From Planctomycetes bacterium RIFCSPHIGHO2_12_FULL_52_36 (GTDB taxonomy: Bacteria > Planctomycetota > Brocadiia > Brocadiales > Bathyanammoxibiaceae), in NCBI GenBank assembly GCA_001828545.1, contig MHYW01000125.1, positions 2,539 through 10,592 of the forward strand: DNA of 8,054 bases. The letters run 5' to 3'. The notes beneath the pieces were generated by a model, which searched no databases, had not been told where the DNA came from, and saw only the letters and a list, made by a program, of their open reading frames with translations. Positions 1-5,483 of this stretch are shown one piece after another (position 1 is the stretch's first letter; each line of letters begins with the position of its first letter). Position numbers and translations under genes: made by a program.

Positions 1-422
1 TGCCCGGAGACAGTGACCCCTGTCTTTATCCCGAACCTGCGTATCTGGGAGGGGGAGATGTATATGTCATCTGGCCCGGGGAGGTAACTGTAGTCAGGAG
101 AGCGCAGGAAGCCAAAACCCTCTGGCAGTACCTCCACCACCCCTTCCCCGTACATAAGACCGTTCTGGGTAACCCTGTCTTTCAGGATTTTGAAGATGAG
201 TTCCTGTTTCTTCAGTCCATGACACTCCTTCACACCTTCCTTTTTGGCCAGGTCCTGAAGCTCCTTTATGGTCATCTTCTGGAGCTGTCTTATGTTAAGT
301 TCCTCTTTTTTCTCTACCCTCTCTGTCCTCTCAGTCCTTTCGGCCTTTTCAGCCTTCTCGGCAGCCTTTCTAGGCTCCTCAACTACTGTTTGTTCTGCTA
401 CACTCGTCTTCTTAACAGCCAT
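1..422 (-). CDS. rho: Transcription termination factor Rho, N-terminal part (cut by window edge)
   Basis: Rho is a hexameric RNA-dependent ATPase/helicase that ends transcription in the cytoplasm. Only the first 140 codons are in the window; the ATPase domain lies beyond base 1. Residues 1-41 are a charged Lys/Glu/Ala-rich extension with RTERTER-type repetition. Residues about 43-82 ([20 protein letters not shown] onward) match the helical Rho_N domain. Residues about 92-140 are the cold-shock-like RNA-binding domain: GFGFLR, then [18 protein letters not shown], which closely follows the E. coli Rho primary RNA site. The ATG at 422-420 is chosen because a strong GGAGG sits 6 bases upstream and the frame covers all of Rho_N. 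It begins 18 bases after the coaE stop, which suggests co-transcription with polA-coaE. The identification is very secure; the 3' end is simply not present. Confidence 0.96.
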   Translation of the reverse strand, partial: MAVKKTSVAEQTVVEEPRKAAEKAEKAERTERTERVEKKEELNIRQLQKMTIKELQDLAKKEGVKECHGLKKQELIFKILKDRVTQNGLMYGEGVVEVLPEGFGFLRSPDYSYLPGPDDIYISPSQIRRFGIKTGVTVSG

Positions 423-426
423 AATG

Positions 427-433
427 TTCCTCC
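427..433 (-). promoter_or_regulatory. Strong Shine-Dalgarno for rho
   Basis: On the minus strand GGAGGAA lies in the 18-base gap between the coaE stop and the rho ATG, with 6 bases between GGAGG and the ATG. It fixes the rho start. It is much stronger than the sequence in front of coaE, so rho is probably translated independently of, and better than, coaE on the same message. Confidence 0.8.
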
Positions 434-440
434 AAGTAAC

Positions 441-1082
441 TTATAAAACTAACTTTTGCCAAAAATCCTTTACTTGTCTAAAAGTCTCCTCCTTTGAGGA
501 GTCGTTGTTTATCACGACGTGGGCCTTCTTTTTCTTTTGGGACTCAGGGGCTTGAAAGCCCTCCCGTCTCTGGACTTCCCCACGGGACCATCCCTTGAGT
601 CGGGACCTTTCTTCTTTTACCTCAGGTCTTGCCTCCACGAAAATCAACAGGTCACAAGCCCCATCTAGCCCCGTCTCCAACAGAAGGGCCGCATCTATAA
701 CCAGGGGTATAGATTCCTTTTCCTTCCTGTCCACCCCTCCTTCTCCGCCTAAGGCGGACTCAAGGACAAGCCTCCGGATGGACTCCAGGATTGGCGGGTG
801 GAGTAGATTGGTCAGTTCTTTCAGGGCCTCCCCGTTGGAGAATACGATACTGGCCAATTTCCCACGGTCTATCTTTCCTTCCCCCCCTCCCTTTCCCTCT
901 CCCCCCAAAAGCCCCTTTCCCCACCTTTCTAATACCTTCTCTTTTATCTCTGGCTTTTCAAGGAGTTCGTGGGCCATCTCATCGGCATGGATTACCTCTG
1001 CCCCAAGTGAACCCAGCATTTCTGCCACCATGCTCTTACCACTAGCAACACCGCCCATAATCCCTATAACCCTGGGTTTCAT
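441..1082 (-). CDS. coaE: Dephospho-CoA kinase
   Basis: It catalyses the last step of coenzyme A synthesis, the ATP-dependent 3'-phosphorylation of dephospho-CoA, in the cytoplasm. The 213-residue protein has the P-loop GGVASGKS (residues 10-17), the substrate-site segment HADEMAHELL (32-41), LLHPPI (93-98), and VIDAALLLETGLD (128-140), equivalent to the usual PLLFE region with Ala in place of Pro. It also has a Lys/Arg-rich lid and a C-terminal VINND...EET helix. It is slightly longer than the usual roughly 200 residues because of two Gly-rich inserts: residues about 58-70 (GLLGGEGKGGGEGK) and 108-124, the latter partly encoded by a palindromic repeat. The start at 1082 gives the full P-loop strand, but the ribosome site is poor (only AAAGAAG close to the ATG). 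An in-frame second copy of the first 12 codons lies 75 bases upstream and ends in a stop. It is the middle gene of polA-coaE-rho. Confidence 0.95.
   Translation of the reverse strand: MKPRVIGIMGGVASGKSMVAEMLGSLGAEVIHADEMAHELLEKPEIKEKVLERWGKGLLGGEGKGGGEGKIDRGKLASIVFSNGEALKELTNLLHPPILESIRRLVLESALGGEGGVDRKEKESIPLVIDAALLLETGLDGACDLLIFVEARPEVKEERSRLKGWSRGEVQRREGFQAPESQKKKKAHVVINNDSSKEETFRQVKDFWQKLVL
744..758. repeat. Palindromic repeat TCCGCCTAAGGCGGA inside coaE (family A, copy 1)
   Basis: This is a perfect 7+1+7 palindrome. The same unit, with C at the centre, recurs at 1180-1194 and 4011-4025. The match to the second copy extends through GGACTC (744-761 against 1180-1197, one mismatch), and the match to the third extends leftward through CCTTC. 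Here it is read in frame as CoaE residues Ser109-Ala-Leu-Gly-Gly113, within an apparent insertion. Three copies in 8 kb mark it as a dispersed short repeat rather than chance. Confidence 0.85.
1047..1082 (-). repeat. 36-base direct repeat, coaE copy (codons 1-12)
   Basis: These are the first 36 bases of functional coaE. They are repeated at 1122-1157 with 33 of 36 bases identical. The three differences are all transitions (1050/1125, 1053/1128, 1079/1154). The spacing between copies is exactly 75 bases. Confidence 0.9.
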
Positions 1083-1121
1083 GCTTCTTTATGTTCCACA
1101 GGCTAAAGCCTACGGCTACAA
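1083..1121. repeat. 39-base insert with AGGCT/AGCCT palindrome between the coaE direct repeats (family B)
   Basis: The insert lies between the two 36-base direct repeats. It contains AGGCTAAAGCCT (1100-1111), a 5-base stem, followed by an overlapping alternative stem AGCC-TAC-GGCT (1107-1117). From memory, AGGCTAAAGCCTACGGCT-like words are widespread interspersed repeats in environmental bacterial genomes; no search was done. Only one copy is visible here. It also supplies the leader directly before the coaE ATG, including the weak AAAGAAG ribosome site. Confidence 0.65.
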
Positions 1122-1157
1122 AACGCCACCCATAATCCCTATAACCCTGGGTCTCAT
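1116..1157 (-). pseudogene. Duplicated coaE 5' fragment, 13 codons then TAG
   Basis: Translation from the ATG at 1157 gives MRPRVIGIMGGVL and then TAG at 1118-1116. The first 12 codons match CoaE residues 1-12 (one change, Lys2 to Arg); the copy stops just before the ASGKS part of the P-loop. It is in frame with coaE (75-base offset) but separated from it by TAG, TAG and TAA. It cannot make a kinase. It may persist as a short upstream reading frame whose translation affects coaE, or be an inert scar. The upstream context (GGCGGACTCGT before ATG) is not a convincing ribosome site. Confidence 0.8.
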
Positions 1158-1159
1158 AC

Positions 1160-1197
1160 GAGTCCGCCCTGTAGAGGCATCCGCCTCAGGCGGACTC
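1160..1197. repeat. Long stem-loop between polA and coaE, containing palindrome family A copy 2
   Basis: GAGTCCGCC (1160-1168) pairs perfectly with GGCGGACTC (1189-1197). Inside it, GAGGC (1174-1178) pairs with GCCTC (1183-1187) around the tetraloop ATCC, making a 14-pair interrupted stem. The right arm also contains the family A palindrome TCCGCCTCAGGCGGA (1180-1194), so two folds are mutually exclusive. The element abuts the polA stop (1200-1202). There is no T-run after it on either strand, so it does not look like a standard intrinsic terminator. It may instead protect the polA 3' end or mark a processing site. Confidence 0.75.
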
Positions 1198-1199
1198 CC

Positions 1200-3866
1200 C
1201 TACTCCACCTCCATCCAATTTTTTCCTACCTTGACGTTGACCCTTATTGGTACCCGCAGAGAAATCGCCTGGGTCATTACTTCCTGGAGGACGTGGGTAG
1301 TGGTGGCTAGCTCTCCCTCCGGCAATTCAAAAAGGAGTTCGTCATGTATCTGGATGAGGAGTCTTGCCCGTAAACCTGTCTCTTCCAAACGCCTGTGGGC
1401 CCTGACCATGGCCACCTTTATCAGGTCAGCGGCAGAACCCTGGATTATGGTATTTATTGCCACCCTCTCCGCCGCACCCCTCTTCTGCTTATTGGAGGAG
1501 TTTATGCCAGGTATGGGACGCTTCCTGCCTAAAAGGGTACTGACCCAACCCTTCCCTCTGGCTTCAAGGAGGGCCGTCTCCCTGAAATGCCTGACCCCAC
1601 GGAAGAGATTAAAATAGGCCTCTATAAAACTTTTGGCCTCTTCTATGGATATACCCAGCTCCCTGGATAAACCCATGGGGGAGAGGCCGTATATGATGCC
1701 AAAATTTACCGCCTTCGCCGTACGCCTCATCTCAGGACTCACCTGCCCTGCCTCTACCCCATAGAGCCGGGAGGCCGTCCAGGCGTGTATGTCCTGATCC
1801 TCCTGGAAGGCCTTCAACATGGCAGGGTCTTCTGAATAATGGGCCAGGATTCTGAGTTCTATCTGAGAATAGTCCAGGGCCAGAAATACTAGGCCCTCCT
1901 GAGATGGGGTAAAGGCACGCCGTATCTGTCTGCCCACGTCAGTCCTTATGGGTACGTTCTGCAGGTTGGGCTCGCTGGAGGATAGCCTGCCCGTAGCAGT
2001 AACCGTCTGGTTAAAAGAGGCATGTACCCGGCCGTTGCTCACGGTCCTGGGTAGGGCATCTATATAGGTAGATTTCAACTTGCTCAACTGTCTATGTTCC
2101 ACCAGGAGGGCGGGGAGTGGGTGTTCTCTTGCCAGGGATTCCAGCACCGCTGCCACCGTGGAGGGGCCTGTCTTGGTGCGTCTGGTGGGCTCTAGCCCCA
2201 GCTTTTCAAAAAGGATATGGGCTATCTGTTTGGGAGAGTCCACGTTAAAGCGTTCGCCGGCATGTCTGAAGATGTCCGCCTCAAGGGATTCCAGTCTCTT
2301 TTCCAGAGCGTAGGACATCTCTTTAAGTAAACTGGTGTCAATCCTTACCCCTGTGTACTCCATCTCTGCAAGTACGGTAAGGAGGGGTACCTCTACCTCC
2401 TCAAATAGTTTTGACAGCCCTTCCTTTTCCAGTAGTGGGCGAAAGACCCCGGCCAGGCGATAGGCTATGTCTGCGTCCTCACAGGCATAATTGGCTATCT
2501 TATGGAGTTCTACCTTATCCATGGTAAGTTGGGCCTTTCCATGGCCTATAAGTTCAGTGATAGGTGTCGTGGGGTGGGACAGGTATTCCATGGCCAGCTC
2601 GTCCAGGTTGTGGCGTCTCCTGGTGGGACTCAGGAGGTAAGAGGCTATCATTGTATCAAAGGCGATGCCCTTAAGTCTTATTTCGTAATTCCTCAAGACT
2701 GCGTAATCGTATTTAAGGTTTTGTCCTATCTTCTTTATTTTTGGGTCTTCCAGGAGGGGCCTCAGTTCTTCCAGGGCATTGGGGTCAAGGGGTGTCTCCC
2801 CCAGGGGTGCCATGAGGGGAAGATACCGCCCCTGCCCTTCCTTCCAGGAGAATGATAGTCCCACTATCCTGGCCTCTGTAACCTGCAAGCTGGTAGTCTC
2901 CAAATCCAGGGCAAATTCATCCGTCTTCTTTAACTCCTCCATGAAGGTACTAAACCCTTGTGGGGTATTTATAATACGGTAGTCAACCTCTTTTTTGTCC
3001 GCGGCTGGGCCCATCTGGGCAAGAAAGGTCTTAAAGCCGAGTTCGGAGAACAAATCTCGGAGCTCCTTCTCGTCCTCCCCGTCTCTGCGGCAGGCCCCCA
3101 GGTCCAACTCCACCGGGGCATGGGTATCAATGGTAACCAGTCTCTTAGAAAATCTTGCCTGGTCTGCAAAGGTTTTTAACCTTTCCCTGAGCCTTTCTTC
3201 ACGCTTACCCCCCTTGATGCTGTCAACGTTGTCCAGTACGGCCTCCAGAGAGCCGAAACGGTGTAGGAGTTCCAGTGCAGTCTTCGGGCCTACCCCAGGC
3301 ACGCCAGGGATGTTATCTATACTGTCCCCCATCAAGGCCAGCAGGTCGGTTACCTGTTCTGGGGTGATACCCTTTTCCCTCTTGAGGGTCTCCAAGTCTA
3401 AGAGCATATCTTTTCTAGCGTTATAAATCTTTACATGAGGGGCTATAAGTTGTTCCAGGTCTTTATCTGCGGTAATAATATAGACGTCTAAGCCCCTCTG
3501 TGCGACCTGTCTGGCAACGGTACCTATAAGGTCATCCGCCTCGTAGCCCTCGCATACGTATACAGGTATGTTGTAGGCCCTTAAGACCTTGTGAATGAAC
3601 GGTATCTGTATAGAGAAGTCGTCGGGGGTCTCCTTTCTATGGGCCTTATAGGCACTGTACTGCGCATGGCGGAAGGTAGGGGCACCTGAGTCAAATACAA
3701 CCGCAAGGTATTCCGGCCTCTGTTCCTTCAGAAGCCTCCTTAGCATATTAGTAAAACCATATACGGCATTTACGGGTATACCCTTTGGGCTTGTTAAGTC
3801 TGAAATAGCATAATAGGCCTGGTAACTTTGAGAGTGCCCGTCTATTATGAAGAACCTCTCCGGCAT
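1200..3866 (-). CDS. polA: DNA polymerase I with 5'-3' and 3'-5' exonuclease domains
   Basis: It fills gaps and removes RNA primers during replication and repair. At 888 residues it is a full three-domain Pol I. Residues about 4-290 are the 5' nuclease: FIIDGHS, YEADDLIGT (108-116), ITADKDLEQL (131-140), and the helix-hairpin-helix region GDSIDNIPGVPGVGPKTA (180-197). Residues about 295-475 are a 3'-5' exonuclease with all its motifs: DLE (Asp321, Glu323), NLKYD (383-387), FDTMIASY (403-410) and Tyr460...Asp464. Proofreading is therefore likely active, unlike in Taq-type enzymes. Residues about 490-888 are the polymerase: motif A LALDYSQIELR (Asp665), motif B RRTAKAVNFGIIYG (714-727) and motif C IQIHDELLFEL (His841-Asp842-Glu843). 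The ATG at 3866 has AAAAGG 7 bases upstream. It is followed by coaE after 117 bases. No defects were seen. Confidence 0.97.
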   Translation of the reverse strand: MPERFFIIDGHSQSYQAYYAISDLTSPKGIPVNAVYGFTNMLRRLLKEQRPEYLAVVFDSGAPTFRHAQYSAYKAHRKETPDDFSIQIPFIHKVLRAYNIPVYVCEGYEADDLIGTVARQVAQRGLDVYIITADKDLEQLIAPHVKIYNARKDMLLDLETLKREKGITPEQVTDLLALMGDSIDNIPGVPGVGPKTALELLHRFGSLEAVLDNVDSIKGGKREERLRERLKTFADQARFSKRLVTIDTHAPVELDLGACRRDGEDEKELRDLFSELGFKTFLAQMGPAADKKEVDYRIINTPQGFSTFMEELKKTDEFALDLETTSLQVTEARIVGLSFSWKEGQGRYLPLMAPLGETPLDPNALEELRPLLEDPKIKKIGQNLKYDYAVLRNYEIRLKGIAFDTMIASYLLSPTRRRHNLDELAMEYLSHPTTPITELIGHGKAQLTMDKVELHKIANYACEDADIAYRLAGVFRPLLEKEGLSKLFEEVEVPLLTVLAEMEYTGVRIDTSLLKEMSYALEKRLESLEADIFRHAGERFNVDSPKQIAHILFEKLGLEPTRRTKTGPSTVAAVLESLAREHPLPALLVEHRQLSKLKSTYIDALPRTVSNGRVHASFNQTVTATGRLSSSEPNLQNVPIRTDVGRQIRRAFTPSQEGLVFLALDYSQIELRILAHYSEDPAMLKAFQEDQDIHAWTASRLYGVEAGQVSPEMRRTAKAVNFGIIYGLSPMGLSRELGISIEEAKSFIEAYFNLFRGVRHFRETALLEARGKGWVSTLLGRKRPIPGINSSNKQKRGAAERVAINTIIQGSAADLIKVAMVRAHRRLEETGLRARLLIQIHDELLFELPEGELATTTHVLQEVMTQAISLRVPIRVNVKVGKNWMEVE

Positions 3867-3879
3867 TTGTGTGCCTTTT

Positions 3880-3908
3880 AGTAGGGGCGGGGTAACCCCA
3901 CCCCTGCT
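3880..3908. promoter_or_regulatory. GC-rich hairpin adjoining the polA ribosome-binding site
   Basis: AGGGG-C-GGGGT (3883-3893) faces ACCCC-A-CCCCT (3895-3905): ten pairs with one C/A mismatch. It extends outward by A-T and G-C pairs and, on the plus strand, one G-U pair, to 3880/3908. In the polA message the stem ends exactly where the AAAAGG Shine-Dalgarno (3879-3874) begins. There is no T-run, so a terminator is unlikely. An effect on polA translation or message stability is the reasonable guess. Confidence 0.6.
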
Positions 3909-4010
3909 CTAGGAAAGTTCGCCAAAGACTAATCTGCCTTAGGCATGGAAAGGCTGGGGGAGAGATGTCTCTTCAAAGGCACATTAGTCGGGGGTTGCCA
4001 CAATCCCTTC

Positions 4011-4025
4011 TCCGCCTCAGGCGGA
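4011..4025. repeat. Palindromic repeat TCCGCCTCAGGCGGA (family A, copy 3)
   Basis: This perfect palindrome is identical to 1180-1194. It shares the left flank CCTTC with the coaE copy (739-743). It is non-coding here, in the polA leader region. Confidence 0.85.
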
Positions 4026-4039
4026 TCAGGGCATGGCCT

Positions 4040-4091
4040 GGCAAATCTACCTCAGATATGCCAAAGGCCGATTTGCCTATGGCATGCCATA
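4040..4091. repeat. Nested inverted repeats with competing pairings
   Basis: GGCAAATC (4040-4047) pairs with GATTTGCC (4070-4077) around a 22-base loop. Immediately next to it is the perfect 14-base palindrome TATGGCATGCCATA (4078-4091). ATGCCA in the first loop (4058-4063) is complementary to TGGCAT (4080-4085) in the palindrome, so the two hairpins can exchange partners. No T-run follows. It may be a structured leader or the body of a degenerate mobile repeat. Confidence 0.55.
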
Positions 4092-4118
4092 ACTGGATGC
4101 GTCCCTTCCACCCCTAAA

Positions 4119-4140
4119 GTTCGTAGTGAGCAAAGCGAAC
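4119..4140. repeat. GTTCG...CGAAC interspersed-type palindrome (family C)
   Basis: GTTCG (4119-4123) and CGAAC (4136-4140) flank TAGTGAGCAAAG. From memory, words of the type GTTCGTAGTGAGC(G/A)AAGCGAAC recur as short interspersed repeats in several environmental bacterial genomes. Only one copy is visible here, so the repeat status rests on recollection rather than on the window. Confidence 0.5.
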
Positions 4141-4255
4141 CTAAATGTTGTGCGAAACTATAAGCAAAACCTATTAAGGATTATGAATGATTTTCCCAGG
4201 AAGGGTTACTCTTGGTACTAGGTTTTAGTAAACCGGTGAGTCTCTATCCTAAAGA

Positions 4256-4284
4256 AAGATACATAAAAAGGGGACTATTGTCAA
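4256..4284 (-). promoter_or_regulatory. Candidate sigma70-type promoter for the polA-coaE-rho block
   Basis: On the minus strand a perfect TTGACA (4284-4279) is followed by exactly 17 bases and TATCTT (4261-4256, 4 of 6 matches to TATAAT). Transcription would start near 4249 and give polA an unusually long leader of about 380 bases containing the palindromes described above. It lies just downstream of the beta-barrel gene, where a promoter for the next block would be expected. A weak GACT/AGTC stem with flanking A and T runs (4265-4293) overlaps it. Confidence 0.5.
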
Positions 4285-4300
4285 GTCTTTTTTATCTGAC

Positions 4301-4314
4301 CTTTGGACAAGAGT
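4301..4314. repeat. 14-base inverted repeat flanking the barrel gene, left arm
   Basis: CTTTGGACAAGAGT here is the exact reverse complement of 5461-5474. Imperfect similarity continues a few bases beyond the left end. The right arm contains the -35 box of the barrel gene promoter; this arm lies 35 bases past the gene's stop, in opposite orientation. Confidence 0.6.
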
Positions 4315-4348
4315 AAGGTTACTTTCTATCTGAAGGCTGGATGTCTAC

Positions 4349-5398
4349 TCACCACCTTATTGTTCCACCTCCAAAAAAGCCGTCACGGATGCTCCTGGCG
4401 CGTTCCCAGTTCTCAATGGTGTCTGAGTTACCGTCGCTAAACCTGTACCACCTGCCCTGTCCCCCATGCTGTTCAAACTGCATGTACTGGTAGCCAGCTT
4501 CCACTTCCAGGTTCTGTCGCTTTTTAAAGGGCGTAAAACCCAGCTTCATCCTGGATGTAAATCCTCTCCCATGCCCGTCAGTGAAGACAAATTTGCGGTT
4601 TATTGGAACGTCCCAAAGAAGTGTTCGCTTTACGCTCATATCGGGGTAATAACTGAAGAGACCTTCTAATTTGAGCATGTCCAGGAGTCTAAATCCTCCC
4701 CTGAATCCACCTCCTGCACCTTCAAAACGGATCTTGAAAGGATTATTAACCGCCGCGAATGTGCCGGAAGTACCGGGAATGACGTCCGTCACCTGGGCAA
4801 TATACACGTTGTCCTTATATCTAATATACTCCCCAAGTACATCAAGATAACCTGTAATCTTATTTGTTATCCTACCCTCTATTGGACGGATATATACGGC
4901 GGGGCGGATATATTTAGCGCGGTCCTCTCCACTGTGTTTCTGGTAGCTGAGGTATCCGAGGAAATTAGTACGTCCTCGGTCCGAGAATGCAGGGTCAGAG
5001 TCCGTGCCGTGCATACTATCGGAACTGCCCTGCGAGGTCTCAAACCCCACTGTAATCCTCTTCAGGCCAGGAAGTCCAACCCTGTATCCTGCTTCTACGC
5101 CAACGATGTAAAGGTCTGAATCTGTGTTGTACTTAAGATGGGAAAATCCGTACAGACCCCCGGCTTCCCATAGATGTCTGTGGGTGACGTTTCCATCGGT
5201 GGACCAGTAGTAGCCGTATGACTCAGCTACTACTTTCTCAAACCACTTTTCTCTCTCTTCGGGTTTATCCCACTTCCCGGCAATTATCGCATCCATTTTC
5301 AAGGATGTACTGAAATCCTGGGCGGAGACCTCTCTCAGATAGGCACCGAGATTTACTGCGAGGATGGCAGACAGAAACAAAAAGGCCTTTTTAGACAT
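4349..5398 (-). CDS. Probable outer-membrane beta-barrel protein, family not recognised
   Basis: It is a 349-residue exported protein. Residues 1-26 form a classical signal peptide: KK, a hydrophobic core FLFLSAILAVNLGA, and VSA before Gln27 as the likely signal peptidase I site. The mature part has alternating polar and aromatic strands (for example YIVGVEAGYRVG, KLEGLFSYYP, NLEVEAGYQYMQFEQ), many Gly and Tyr, no further membrane helices, and a C-terminal TIRW whose terminal aromatic residue is typical of BAM-inserted barrels. I estimate about 12-14 strands. The substrate or function cannot be read from the sequence. The ATG at 5398 is supported by AGGA 7-8 bases upstream and by the signal peptide. 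It has its own promoter and lies 85 bases after the TPR gene. Alternatives are a porin-like channel, an omptin-like barrel or an assembly protein. Confidence 0.75.
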   Translation of the reverse strand: MSKKAFLFLSAILAVNLGAYLREVSAQDFSTSLKMDAIIAGKWDKPEEREKWFEKVVAESYGYYWSTDGNVTHRHLWEAGGLYGFSHLKYNTDSDLYIVGVEAGYRVGLPGLKRITVGFETSQGSSDSMHGTDSDPAFSDRGRTNFLGYLSYQKHSGEDRAKYIRPAVYIRPIEGRITNKITGYLDVLGEYIRYKDNVYIAQVTDVIPGTSGTFAAVNNPFKIRFEGAGGGFRGGFRLLDMLKLEGLFSYYPDMSVKRTLLWDVPINRKFVFTDGHGRGFTSRMKLGFTPFKKRQNLEVEAGYQYMQFEQHGGQGRWYRFSDGNSDTIENWERARSIRDGFFGGGTIRW

Positions 5399-5440
5399 GG
5401 AAATATTCCTACTTAATTAGTTAATGTGAACGCCACCACA

Positions 5441-5471
5441 GGGCATTATATTATGCCCGAACTCTTGTCCA
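5441..5471 (-). promoter_or_regulatory. Promoter of the beta-barrel gene with overlapping palindromic operator
   Basis: On the minus strand TGGACA (5471-5466, 5 of 6 to TTGACA) is followed by a 15-base spacer and a perfect TATAAT (5450-5445). TTGGAC with 16 bases is the alternative -35 reading. The start would be near 5438, giving a leader of about 40 bases with AGGA before the ATG. The -10 box lies inside the inverted repeat GGGCAT-tatatt-ATGCCC (5441-5458), a good candidate repressor site. This implies that the barrel gene is regulated separately from the upstream ATPase-TPR operon. Confidence 0.6.
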
Positions 5472-5474
5472 AAG
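5461..5474. repeat. 14-base inverted repeat flanking the barrel gene, right arm
   Basis: ACTCTTGTCCAAAG is the exact reverse complement of 4301-4314. It overlaps the -35 box of the barrel gene promoter, 62 bases before its ATG. It may be an operator shared in opposite orientation or, less likely, a recombination site. Confidence 0.6.
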
Positions 5475-5483
5475 TTCCGTCTT

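Larger units (their letters stand above)
3867..4348. other. 482-base gene-free, palindrome-rich region upstream of polA
   Basis: It lies between the beta-barrel gene stop and the polA start, both on the minus strand. It holds, from left to right: a GC-rich hairpin next to the polA ribosome site (3880-3908); an interrupted inverted repeat GACTAAT/ATTAGTC (3927-3933 with 3983-3989); hairpin AGAGATGTCTCT (3961-3972); family A palindrome (4011-4025); an 8-base inverted repeat (4040-4047 with 4070-4077); a 14-base palindrome (4078-4091); a GTTCG/CGAAC repeat (4119-4140); a candidate promoter (4256-4284); and a 14-base site shared inversely with the barrel promoter (4301-4314). A 72-codon open frame on the plus strand at 3945-4163 runs through these repeats and looks spurious. 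No tRNA or known riboswitch was recognised. Confidence 0.8.

Noticed and set aside
1160..1197. Intrinsic terminator for polA
   Set aside because: The stem is strong, but neither strand has a T-run after it, and coaE follows in the same direction.
595..1617. 340-codon plus-strand open frame opposite coaE and the end of polA
   Set aside because: It is antisense to two clearly conserved genes and low in complexity (Ser/Pro/Arg-rich). It is a shadow frame of the real genes.
711..4140. CRISPR array or tandem phage-type repeats
   Set aside because: The repeats are short palindromes at irregular, kilobase distances with no regular spacers and no cas gene.
3945..4163. 72-codon plus-strand open frame in the polA upstream region
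   Set aside because: It runs through the palindromic repeats, lacks a convincing ribosome site, and its composition (many Cys, Ser, Pro) matches no recognisable protein.
4265..4293. Bidirectional intrinsic terminator between the barrel gene and polA
   Set aside because: A-tract, GACT/AGTC stem and T-tract are present, but the core stem is only 4 pairs and the G-rich side is bulged. The same bases fit a promoter better.
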